From contig JAUXAX010000064.1 of assembly GCA_030619685.1 (NCBI GenBank), forward strand, positions 1-12,507: a DNA stretch of 12,507 nt. Reading direction: 5' to 3'. The DNA comes from Dehalococcoidia bacterium. Its GTDB lineage: Bacteria; Chloroflexota; Dehalococcoidia; SZUA-161. The notes below the pieces were generated by a model. That model did not search any database. It saw only the letters and a program-made list of their open reading frames with translations, and was not told the DNA's origin. Of this stretch, positions 1-5,433 are shown one piece after another (the stretch's first letter is position 1; each line of letters opens with the position of its first letter). Both the position numbers and the translations under genes were made by a program.

Positions 1-200
1 ATAAAGGAAGCTATCCCGTAAAACCGTAAAGGAAGCTATCCCGTAAAACCGTAAAGGAAGCTATCCCATCAAACCGTAAAGGAAGCTATCCCGTAAAACC
101 ATAAAGGAAGCTATCCCGTAAAACCATAAAGGAAGCTATCCCGTAAAACCGTAAAGGAAGCTATCCCGTAAAACCATAAAGGAAGCTATCCCGTAAAACC
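1..200. repeat. 25-bp tandem repeat array, 8 copies
   Basis: Eight head-to-tail copies of a 25-bp unit begin at 1, 26, 51, 76, 101, 126, 151 and 176. Each unit is A or G followed by TAAAGGAAGCTATCCC and then GTAAAACC. Copies differ only at the first base (A,G,G,G,A,A,G,A), except copy 3, which reads CATCAAACC in place of CGTAAAACC. There are no unique spacers, so this is not a CRISPR array. The period is not a multiple of three and stops occur in the frames examined, so it is not protein-coding. The array touches the window edge and may continue leftwards. It could be a minisatellite-like expansion or an array of protein-binding sites; the sequence alone does not decide. Confidence 0.95.
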
Positions 201-209
201 ATACTATAA

Positions 210-235
210 CCCCCAAAATAGTGGCCTTTTGGGGG
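210..235. other. Perfect 9-bp inverted repeat next to the tandem array
   Basis: CCCCCAAAA (210-218) is the exact reverse complement of TTTTGGGGG (227-235), with an 8-base loop. It lies 9 bp after the last tandem repeat. There is no T-run on either side, so it is not a classical terminator. It may be the end of a small repeat element. Confidence 0.5.
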
Positions 236-368
236 GCCGGGTTTAAGAAGGACTTTTGTATGCGAGTGTCAATAATATCCAGATGAAACCATGCAAATAG
301 CAAAATTCTTGCAATATAGGGCTGAACAAATCTTAGCCGCATTCAAAAAATAATTTTGTTAGTTATGG

Positions 369-560
369 TTATTTGGTATCTACCAAAAGACTACGATCAT
401 AGTCTCCTTGATAGATCCAAAACACTTTTGCTTCAGCATTCTGGATATATCGACAAACCGCATACACACTAGATCGAATACCGCAAGCGCTCTGCACTTA
501 CCATGATGTAGATTTCGAAGTTTTCTGGGTAATCTGGTGCTTGGCGGTTACTATGCAGAA
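369..560 (-). pseudogene. Possible decayed coding remnant in an otherwise gene-free stretch (201-568)
   Basis: No intact gene is visible between the repeat array and the small gene ending at 569. On the minus strand two overlapping open segments look protein-like but lie in different frames. One ends at a TAG at 469-471 and contains APDYPENFEIYIMVSAERLR. The other runs from a GTG at 495-497 to a TAA at 369-371 and contains YIQNAEAKVFWIYQGDYDR. One frameshift would join them. I recognise no family, and a chance open frame is possible. The rest of the stretch is AT-rich and shows nothing else I can support. Confidence 0.2.
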
Positions 561-568
561 ATAGGGGA

Positions 569-799
569 CTATCCCTTTGCGCCGATCTTGCGCAGCATGA
601 ATTCACGGTAGTCGTGCTTCGTTAGTTTGACCCCCAGGGCAATAGCCATCTCGTTGATCTGAAACCACTCTCGAATAATCTCATCCACTCGTGTCTTGGC
701 CTCGCTTGACAGCGGCACAGCCTTTGCTCTGGTCCCAGCCAGGATAAGCCTATCTACGTCGTCGTCAGGCACCCTGCCTTTCGGCCATCGTCTTGCCAT
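569..799 (-). CDS. Small hypothetical protein, 76 aa, last gene of the recombinase cluster
   Basis: I do not recognise the family. The protein is charged and probably helical, starting MARRWPKGRVPDDDVDRLIL and ending LRKIGAKG, with no membrane segment, signal peptide or cysteine cluster. An in-frame ATG five codons upstream (812-814) would give 81 aa. I chose the ATG at 797-799 because the sequence just before it on this strand reads GGAGAGGAGCTAT, a strong ribosome site that would otherwise be coding. The gene follows the recombinase (stop at 896) on the same strand after a 96-bp AT-rich gap with TATACTAT-like sequence, so it may have its own weak promoter. Its position at the end of a recombinase cluster suggests an accessory role in that module, but no function is shown. 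Confidence 0.6.
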   Translation of the reverse strand: MARRWPKGRVPDDDVDRLILAGTRAKAVPLSSEAKTRVDEIIREWFQINEMAIALGVKLTKHDYREFMLRKIGAKG

Positions 800-879
800 A
801 TAGCTCCTCTCCATTTATATAATAGTATATAAAATGAATCTATCGCTCAGCCGATCTGTATCGGGCCTCCTATGACTAT

Positions 880-893
880 TGGTTCTCGAACCA
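880..893. other. Short inverted repeat after the recombinase gene
   Basis: TGGTTC-TC-GAACCA has perfect 6-bp arms and a 2-bp centre, located 2 bp past the recombinase stop codon. It could be a weak hairpin ending the recombinase message or a recombinase-binding site. The evidence is only its symmetry and position. Confidence 0.3.
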
Positions 894-895
894 CG

Positions 896-1660
896 CTAAT
901 TATGCGCAAAGTCGGAATTTGTGGGCAGGTGAGGTTCTAGCTCTCCGCCCTTGCGCCACAATCTCTCGTACCACTGCCTGTGCTCATCACCAGCTACTTT
1001 CCGATATTTTGCCGTGGTGTTGAAGCTGGCATGCCCCAGATGCTCCTGGAGTAGCCTGAGCCCATCGCCGGAATCATCCAGCTTCACTGCATGGACAGCG
1101 AAGGCATCCCTCAGCCTGTGGGGACTCACACCCCACCTCCTCCCCGTCTCCGGGTTCACCAGATCTGGTAGGCCAGCCCTCTCAGCGCATTGCCTTACCA
1201 CCTGCCATGCTCGATGCCGGTTAATGCCAAAGATCAGCACTTTACCTTCTCGAGAGACCAGCCTGCCCCTACAGATGTGATCCCGGAGCATATCCAGGGT
1301 GCCATTATCGATGGGCAAGGTTCTCACCCGGCGGCGCTGCTGCTCACAGCTCACGGCCTCGTCCACCTTCGTGCCGCAGTTGGGGCAAAAGCTATGGCTC
1401 CTGCCCAGCCTGGCTTTGCAACGAGGGCAAGCCAGCTTTAGGCGAGTCTTCAAGTGCTGAATGGTCACAGTCCACTGTTGGAAGTCAATGTCCTGCACTG
1501 TCAGGGAGAGGGCCTCCGATATGCGACAGCCCAGGCGGGAAAGTAACCTGATGAGCAGGCGGTCACGAGGGTTGGCGGCCGCCTTCTCCATCAGCTCTGC
1601 CTCTTCCACCTCAAGATATGTCTTCATAGTCGCTTGGCTATTGCATCCTGTGTCGGCCAA
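896..1660 (-). CDS. Tyrosine recombinase catalytic domain with inserted zinc ribbon, no N-terminal domain
   Basis: This is a DNA strand-exchange enzyme of the tyrosine recombinase (phage integrase) family. Counting from the TTG at 1660, the catalytic set is visible: R46 (GCRISEAL), a probable hairpin lysine K71, H181 and R184 (SPHRLRD), H210 (EHLGHASF) and the nucleophile Y219 (TTAKYRKV). Two oddities stand out. The protein starts almost directly at the catalytic domain, so the usual ~100-residue SAM-like core-binding domain is absent. In addition, a zinc ribbon (C78, C81, C92, C95) is inserted in the beta-hairpin after the catalytic lysine. The start is uncertain: TTG 1660 lies 6 bp after the upstream stop and suits translational coupling, while ATG 1627 (243 aa) begins just before the domain; neither has a clear ribosome site. 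The upstream TGA (1667-1669) is in the same frame. The family call is secure; the biological substrate is unknown. Confidence 0.88.
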   Translation of the reverse strand: MADTGCNSQATMKTYLEVEEAELMEKAAANPRDRLLIRLLSRLGCRISEALSLTVQDIDFQQWTVTIQHLKTRLKLACPRCKARLGRSHSFCPNCGTKVDEAVSCEQQRRRVRTLPIDNGTLDMLRDHICRGRLVSREGKVLIFGINRHRAWQVVRQCAERAGLPDLVNPETGRRWGVSPHRLRDAFAVHAVKLDDSGDGLRLLQEHLGHASFNTTAKYRKVAGDEHRQWYERLWRKGGELEPHLPTNSDFAHN

Positions 1661-1666
1661 AGGAAA

Positions 1667-2068
1667 TCAGGTCTTCGGAAACCAGCCCCACCAGGTCTCA
1701 CGCCCACATTTGGTGCACCGGATGTGCAGAGCGACGAAACCCGATGCACCGCAATTGTAGGTAAAACGATGGCCGAGGCCCACAGCAGGAGTAGCGTTGA
1801 GGCGGTCTTCCACATCCTCTAAGTGTGAGCCTAATGCCTCCAAGGCCTTCACCCGGGTCTCGAGTCCTCGGATTTCGCTCTCCACAGACACCAGCTTCTG
1901 CTGAATTGGTGCCATCTCCGCGGGCGATGTTAGTGATGGTTCAGCTTGCCTCTTCGCGTTTGACCTGCCCTTTGCGATCTTCGGGCCAGAGGCGGTTTTC
2001 TTCTCCCTCAATTGCCTGCGGACCCTAGTGACAAGGGATTTGGAAAATCCCAGTTCCACAAGCTCCAT
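1667..2068 (-). CDS. HTH-like, coiled-coil, Cys-cluster protein; 5' end probably frameshifted
   Basis: The 133-aa product has three parts. Residues 1-22 look like a helix-turn-helix (ELVELGFSKSLVTRVRRQL). Residues ~55-90 form a heptad-like coiled coil (QQKLVSVESEIRGLETRVKA). The C-terminal part has three cysteines (YNCG...CTKCG) and is Trp-rich, like a degenerate zinc finger. The N-terminus seems cut short: in another frame, from GTG 2118 or 2112 behind a GGTGAGGTGAGG ribosome site, the DNA reads VKVTDHVEYLLRQG, and a -1 shift near 2075 continues it smoothly into KPMELVELGF. Either a base was lost (mutation or sequencing error), or translation restarts at ATG 2068. The stop is 6 bp from the recombinase TTG start and in frame with it. 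It is likely the DNA-binding partner or regulator of that recombinase; this is inferred from context only. Confidence 0.6.
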   Translation of the reverse strand: MELVELGFSKSLVTRVRRQLREKKTASGPKIAKGRSNAKRQAEPSLTSPAEMAPIQQKLVSVESEIRGLETRVKALEALGSHLEDVEDRLNATPAVGLGHRFTYNCGASGFVALHIRCTKCGRETWWGWFPKT

Positions 2069-2198
2069 AGGTTTCCGCCCTGCCTCAGCAGGTACTCAAC
2101 ATGGTCTGTCACTTTCACGCCTCACCTCACCCGATGATTTGAGAGGTCGTATATGGAATTCCCCCGTTTGGCCTTTTGGTCGCCCCAGCCCAAATACC

Positions 2199-2217
2199 TA
2201 GTGTCAAAATAGTGTTA
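2199..2217. repeat. Pair of 8-bp near-repeats one helical turn apart
   Basis: TAGTGTCA (2199-2206) and TAGTGTTA (2210-2217) are spaced 11 bp start to start in the 164-bp gap between two minus-strand genes. The spacing fits a protein binding the same DNA face twice, such as an operator or recombinase accessory site. The remainder of the gap shows no clear promoter. Confidence 0.25.
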
Positions 2218-2232
2218 GAAAGCCTCTGATGG

Positions 2233-2739
2233 CTACTCTTGTCGGCACCCTGACTCAGTGTGGGCCTTGATGACCCGCCGAATGGTACTCCAGTCTACTG
2301 ATATGCCCTCATGCTTCAGCTCACGGGCCACAGCCCGGTATCCCAGCCCCTGCCGGTAAAAGAGCAACACCTTCGGTATCAGGTGCTCGGGGATCGCCCT
2401 TGGGCGTCCAGGCTTTCTCTGCACCGCTTCGAGCTTCATTCTGTTTCTCCATTGCCTCCGAATAGGAATGGGGTCGAGTATGTCAGATAGGCTGGGAGGG
2501 ACCTCGGTTACGGCGGGCCCCTTATCCTCCTTCGTCCGACAGACAACCTCGCCTTGCGTAGCATCGGTTCCAGTTCGTTGCAGCTCTACCCATTGCCGTA
2601 GCGCATCAACTGGTACCCTGATGCTGCGCCCAATGCGTATTGAAGGCAGTTGACCGGCGGCGAGCATCTCATATATACGAGTCCGGCCGATGGCTAACAC
2701 CTCAGCGGCTTCAGCAGGCTTCAACAGAATTTTTTCCAT
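2233..2739 (-). CDS. Dual-HTH DNA-binding protein: excisionase-like plus resolvase-like modules
   Basis: The 168-aa product joins two DNA-binding modules. Residues ~3-50 form an excisionase/MerR-like winged HTH (LLKPAEAAEVLAIGRTRIYE, then IRIGRSIRVPVDALRQWVE). Residues ~107-162 resemble the HTH of serine resolvases or invertases (RKPGRPRAIPEHL, GYRAVARELK, STIRRVIKAH), linked by ~55 polar residues. No catalytic domain is present, so it probably acts as a recombination directionality factor or repressor rather than a recombinase. A TTG at 2763 would add eight residues, but ATG 2739 is preferred: it has a GGGGGT ribosome-like site 5 bp upstream and sits directly before the first module. The gene diverges from the 307-aa gene and shares an overlapping promoter region with it, which fits a control switch of a mobile element. 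Confidence 0.8.
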   Translation of the reverse strand: MEKILLKPAEAAEVLAIGRTRIYEMLAAGQLPSIRIGRSIRVPVDALRQWVELQRTGTDATQGEVVCRTKEDKGPAVTEVPPSLSDILDPIPIRRQWRNRMKLEAVQRKPGRPRAIPEHLIPKVLLFYRQGLGYRAVARELKHEGISVDWSTIRRVIKAHTESGCRQE

Positions 2740-2756
2740 ATCGTACCCCCAGATAC

Positions 2757-2785
2757 TTGACAAGACGCTTTGATACCGCTACTAT
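2757..2785 (+). promoter_or_regulatory. Predicted sigma70 promoter for the 307-aa gene and integrase
   Basis: A consensus -35 TTGACA (2757-2762) is followed after 17 bp by TACTAT (2780-2785, 4 of 6 matches). Transcription would begin near 2792, giving a leader of about 67 bases before the ATG at 2859. Its -10 overlaps the -10 of the opposing promoter. Confidence 0.6.
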
Positions 2786-2809
2786 AAGGCATAAGAGCTA
2801 AAGTAGCAA
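2781..2809 (-). promoter_or_regulatory. Predicted opposing sigma70 promoter for the dual-HTH gene
   Basis: Read on the minus strand, TTGCTA (2804-2809, 4 of 6) is followed after exactly 17 bp by TATAGT (2781-2786, 5 of 6). Transcription would begin near 2774 and reach the ATG at 2739 after ~35 bases. Both promoters use the same 6-7 bp for their -10 boxes, so RNA polymerase can occupy only one at a time. Confidence 0.5.
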
Positions 2810-2858
2810 GGATTAAGTGGTTATACAATGACGGATTAAAAGGATAAGGGAGGCTGAG

Positions 2859-3782
2859 ATGTCGAAGGGACCAAAAATATCTCCAACGTTGAAGCGACTC
2901 GTGGTTCAAGAGGCGTTGAGGGATCGTAACAGGCCGAGAATGGTACTTGTAGCAGAACTAAGGAACCTGATCGAACTCATGGGAGAGCAGATGCCGGCGG
3001 AAGAAACGCTAGCCAAGCTAATATCGTGGGCCCGAAACCACGCCCCGCGCCCAGAGGATGCTCCTTGGACAGTTGGTGCCTCACGTGAGCATGGTATTTC
3101 GCATGACACCATGCCAGCGGTCTTGCATGTATGGAAGCTCTGCCTAATGATGGGAGAGCCTTTCACTATTCGGGAGGCCAAGTGGGTAGCTCAGTTGCAG
3201 ACGGTTGTTACGAACATAGTTAATCTAAAGCGCTGGAGTCAGTCGTATGCCATTCGTGAACGAGCTTGCGAAGCACTGGGCGAACCTTTGCAGACCTCCG
3301 ACCTTGATGAGCGATTGGCAATGGGGGTCCAGGAATTTGCAGTCGCAGGCTATCTCGGCAAGTTGAAGTCGAGTACGCGCCGTCGGGAACCATTTCGGCA
3401 ATGCGGTGAACCAGTACAGTGGGAAAATTCTACAGCAGATGAGGTAGTGCGGATTGCTGAGGGCACCGAAGGCGCTAAGCTGCCACCCGTGAGCCGCTCT
3501 GGTCTCTCCGAGGAAGGCAAGTGGCTCTACGCCCACTGGCTACTGCATTTACGGAACGGCCCCAAGTGGGTGGATCTAGTGACAGAGCATCAGCTATCGA
3601 TCATACAAGAACTGCGGCAGTTTGTTCTAGCCCGTACATATACCAAGGGGAAGGTTGAAATCAGCGGGGTAGGAACGTCGCCTCGCCCCGCAGCAATCGT
3701 ACATAACGGAGATGAGCCACCGGAGGGTTTTGCCATTGTCATTCCCTCAGGACTTCTGAGAGAAGTTGGTTATGATGTCTAG
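2859..3782 (+). CDS. Hypothetical protein, 307 aa, in the integrase cluster
   Basis: I do not recognise a family. The protein is soluble-looking, with no signal peptide, membrane segment or cysteine motif. It is mostly helical in composition, with a basic start (MSKGPKISPTLKRLVVQEAL), a Trp-rich middle (AKWVAQLQTVV, LKRWSQSYAIRERA) and a C-terminal section with likely beta strands (GFAIVIPSGLLREVGYDV). The start is well supported by GGGAGG five bases before the ATG. It is the first gene after a good promoter and is followed 51 bp later by the phage-type integrase, so they probably share a transcript. Context suggests a mobile-element function (replication, regulation or cargo), but nothing in the sequence fixes which. 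Confidence 0.75.
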   Translation: MSKGPKISPTLKRLVVQEALRDRNRPRMVLVAELRNLIELMGEQMPAEETLAKLISWARNHAPRPEDAPWTVGASREHGISHDTMPAVLHVWKLCLMMGEPFTIREAKWVAQLQTVVTNIVNLKRWSQSYAIRERACEALGEPLQTSDLDERLAMGVQEFAVAGYLGKLKSSTRRREPFRQCGEPVQWENSTADEVVRIAEGTEGAKLPPVSRSGLSEEGKWLYAHWLLHLRNGPKWVDLVTEHQLSIIQELRQFVLARTYTKGKVEISGVGTSPRPAAIVHNGDEPPEGFAIVIPSGLLREVGYDV

Positions 3783-3833
3783 GGCTGCAGTGAGCACGAA
3801 GTCGTGATAGCGAAACGAATAGAAAGGAGAGAA

Positions 3834-5021
3834 ATGAGAGGACACCTAGTTAAGAGAAGCAAGGGTAGCTGGACTATCGTACTGAGTCTAGGCCGTGACC
3901 CGCAGACGGGGAAGACGAAACAGCAATGGCAGAGCGTCAAAGGAACGAAGGCACAGGCAGAGAAAGTCCTGGCCGATCTGCTGCACCGGCTTGACACAGG
4001 GGGCCTTGTCAAGCCCAGTAAGCTAACAGTAGGGACGTTCCTGCACCAATGGCTCAAAGACTACGCTGAGGTAAACACCAGCCCCAGAACTTACGAGCGG
4101 TATGAAGAGATCGTGCGGGTTCACCTTACCCCAGCTTTAGGCGTAACCCCGTTACTATCCCTCCAACCCCAGCATATACAGGCTTACTACAGCCAAGCAC
4201 TCAATTCAGGGCGTAGGGACGGCAAGGGAGGGTTGTCGGCATTGACGGTATACAAACATCATAGAGTCCTCTTTGAAGCCTTGAAGTATGCCGTAAAACA
4301 TGGTATGCTGACTCGTAATGTCGCAGAAGCCGTTGACGCTCCACGGGCAGAGCATAAGGAAATGACGATCATAGGAGTAGACGGCGTGAACAGCCTCCTT
4401 GAGGCAGCCAAAGGGACATCCTACTACTCCCTGTTCTACACAGCTATCTACACTGGTCTACGCCGAAGCGAGTTACTAGGGTTACGCTGGCAGCACGTAG
4501 ACCTCGATATGGCTACCCTCTCGGTAGTGGAAACGCTGCACCAGCGCAGGGATGGTGGGTATTTCACCAAGCAGCCCAAAAGTAAGAAGGGGCGACGCTC
4601 CGTAGCCATGTCACCGGCTCTGTCGGTCATGCTACGGACCCACAAGGAGGAGCAGGAAGCCTTCTGTGAGGAGATCGGCACACAGATACAGGCAACAGAC
4701 CTGGTATTCTCTCACCCAGACGGCAGTCCCATCCGACCAGGCAGCGTCACCAGGGCATTTAAGGAACTCAGCAAAGCAGTCGGATTAAACGGACTTCGCT
4801 TCCACGACCTGCGACACACACACGCAACGCTCATGCTACAGCAGGGGATTCATCCCAAGATAGTGAGTGAAAGGCTAGGGCATAGCAGCATCGGCATTAC
4901 GCTGGATACTTACAGCCATGTCTTGCCAGGGCTGCAAGAGGCAGCAGCCAAGCGTTTTGAGGAGGGATTGACCAACGGGTCGCCACGAGTCCTAAACGGG
5001 CTGTTTTCGACAAAGGATTAG
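3834..5021 (+). CDS. Phage-type tyrosine integrase, full length
   Basis: This 395-aa enzyme carries out site-specific integration and excision. An N-terminal arm-binding region (~1-60; GSWTIVLSLGRDPQTGKTKQ) is followed by a SAM-like core-binding domain (~65-170; LTVGTFLHQWLKDYAEVN) and the catalytic domain, with R210 (TGLRRSELLGL), a lysine in KSKKGRR, H324 and R327 (RFHDLRHTH), H350 (ERLGHSS) and the nucleophile Y360 (LDTYSHV). All key residues are present, so it should be active. A GTG at 3804 would add ten residues; ATG 3834 is preferred because AAAGGAGAG lies just before it. The gene ends 56 bp before tRNA-Ser(CGA). tRNA genes are the usual targets of this family, but here the integrase lies on the 5' side of the tRNA, which is less common than the 3' side. 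Confidence 0.95.
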   Translation: MRGHLVKRSKGSWTIVLSLGRDPQTGKTKQQWQSVKGTKAQAEKVLADLLHRLDTGGLVKPSKLTVGTFLHQWLKDYAEVNTSPRTYERYEEIVRVHLTPALGVTPLLSLQPQHIQAYYSQALNSGRRDGKGGLSALTVYKHHRVLFEALKYAVKHGMLTRNVAEAVDAPRAEHKEMTIIGVDGVNSLLEAAKGTSYYSLFYTAIYTGLRRSELLGLRWQHVDLDMATLSVVETLHQRRDGGYFTKQPKSKKGRRSVAMSPALSVMLRTHKEEQEAFCEEIGTQIQATDLVFSHPDGSPIRPGSVTRAFKELSKAVGLNGLRFHDLRHTHATLMLQQGIHPKIVSERLGHSSIGITLDTYSHVLPGLQEAAAKRFEEGLTNGSPRVLNGLFSTKD

Positions 5022-5032
5022 CAAAGGATTAG
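5011..5032. repeat. Perfect 11-bp tandem duplication over the integrase stop codon
   Basis: CAAAGGATTAG occurs twice in direct succession (5011-5021 and 5022-5032). The first copy contains the TAG stop of the integrase gene, so translation past it would meet a second TAG. It may be a slippage duplication or part of an attachment or binding site at the element edge. Confidence 0.7.
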
Positions 5033-5047
5033 CAAAATGGATTTTGC
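5032..5047. other. Small inverted repeat between integrase and tRNA
   Basis: GCAAAA-TGGA-TTTTGC has 6-bp perfect arms. It may act as a weak transcription end for the integrase or as a core of a recombination site. No T-run follows beyond the TTTT within the stem. Confidence 0.3.
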
Positions 5048-5077
5048 GCAGTTGGAAACCCGTGATTTTGAAGCTAG

Positions 5078-5164
5078 GGAGAGGTGTCCGAGTGGTGTAT
5101 GGTGCCGCTCTCGAAAAGCGGTGTTGCTTTTTGGCAACCGTGGGTTCGAATCCCACCCTCTCCG
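5078..5164 (+). tRNA. tRNA-Ser (anticodon CGA)
   Basis: The 87-base cloverleaf is complete. The acceptor stem is GGAGAGG (5078-5084) with CCTCTCC (5157-5163), and the discriminator is G5164. The anticodon stem is CCGCT/AGCGG with loop CTCGAAA and anticodon CGA at 5112-5114, which reads UCG. A long class II variable arm (TTGC...GCAA), typical of serine tRNA, and a T arm GTGGG-TTCGAAT-CCCAC follow. The 3' CCA is not encoded. The next tRNA begins after a single base. Confidence 0.96.
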
Positions 5165-5165
5165 T

Positions 5166-5252
5166 GGAGAGGTGCTAGAGTGGACGATCAGGCGCGCCTG
5201 GAGAGCGCGTGGCCGGTTTCCCGGCCCGTGGGTTCGAATCCCACCCTCTCCG
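5166..5252 (+). tRNA. tRNA-Ser (anticodon GGA)
   Basis: The 87-base cloverleaf has the same acceptor stem as its neighbour: GGAGAGG (5166-5172) with CCTCTCC (5245-5251), and discriminator G5252. The anticodon stem is CGCGC/GCGCG around CTGGAGA, with anticodon GGA reading UCC and UCU. The long variable arm (GGCCGG-TTT-CCGGCC) is class II. The last 27 bases are identical to those of the first tRNA (5138-5164), which points to duplication or gene conversion. No CCA is encoded. A T5 run follows at 5254-5258 and may help end transcription. Confidence 0.96.
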
Positions 5253-5292
5253 CTTTTTCAACCCTGAGGCACTGATCTACAGAAGAGAGCTA

Positions 5293-5427
5293 ATGAAGCT
5301 TTGGAGACTTAAATATCTGGGAATTCTGGGGGGTCTAGGTTTCTTAGGTTTGGTCAATGGCTGGCTTTCTCTTCTCGCTCTTCTCTCATTATTCCTCCTA
5401 CTTGGTCGACTAGAACCTAAAGGTTGA
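5293..5427 (+). CDS. Small membrane peptide, 44 aa, upstream of purA
   Basis: The peptide is MKLWRLKYLGILGGLGFLGL followed by NGWLSLLALLSLFLLLGRLEPKG. A short positively charged start and two hydrophobic stretches (~8-20 and ~24-37) predict a hairpin or a single membrane insertion. The Gly/Leu/Phe-rich start recalls the first helix of small DUF3796-like membrane proteins, but it is too short to assign. Longer in-frame starts reach back into the tRNA and are not credible. AGAAGAGAG before the ATG is a weak ribosome site. Its TGA lies 6 bp before the purA ATG, which itself has no strong ribosome site, so this small frame may serve to couple translation of purA. Confidence 0.5.
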   Translation: MKLWRLKYLGILGGLGFLGLVNGWLSLLALLSLFLLLGRLEPKG

Positions 5428-5433
5428 AAAAAA

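Noticed and set aside
1..200. CRISPR array
   Set aside because: The units abut directly with no unique spacers, and no cas genes are nearby.
136..342. Minus-strand 68-aa open frame
   Set aside because: It runs into the tandem repeats for its C-terminus, has no ribosome site and no recognisable domain; the repeat explains the open frame.
560..580. GGGGACTATCCC as a diverged copy of the 25-bp tandem repeat
   Set aside because: The shared core is only about 7-10 bases and lies over a gene end; chance similarity cannot be excluded.
904..923. Inverted partner of the sequence near 5034-5052, as the left end of an element
   Set aside because: Only an 8-bp exact match (TGCGCAAA) with scattered further identity, and it lies inside the recombinase coding sequence.
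2906..3536. Minus-strand frames opposite the 307-aa gene
   Set aside because: The plus-strand frame has the promoter and ribosome site; the opposite frames are short, cysteine/serine-rich shadows.
5037..5275. Short open frames across the tRNA pair
   Set aside because: The DNA is fully explained by two tRNA cloverleafs.
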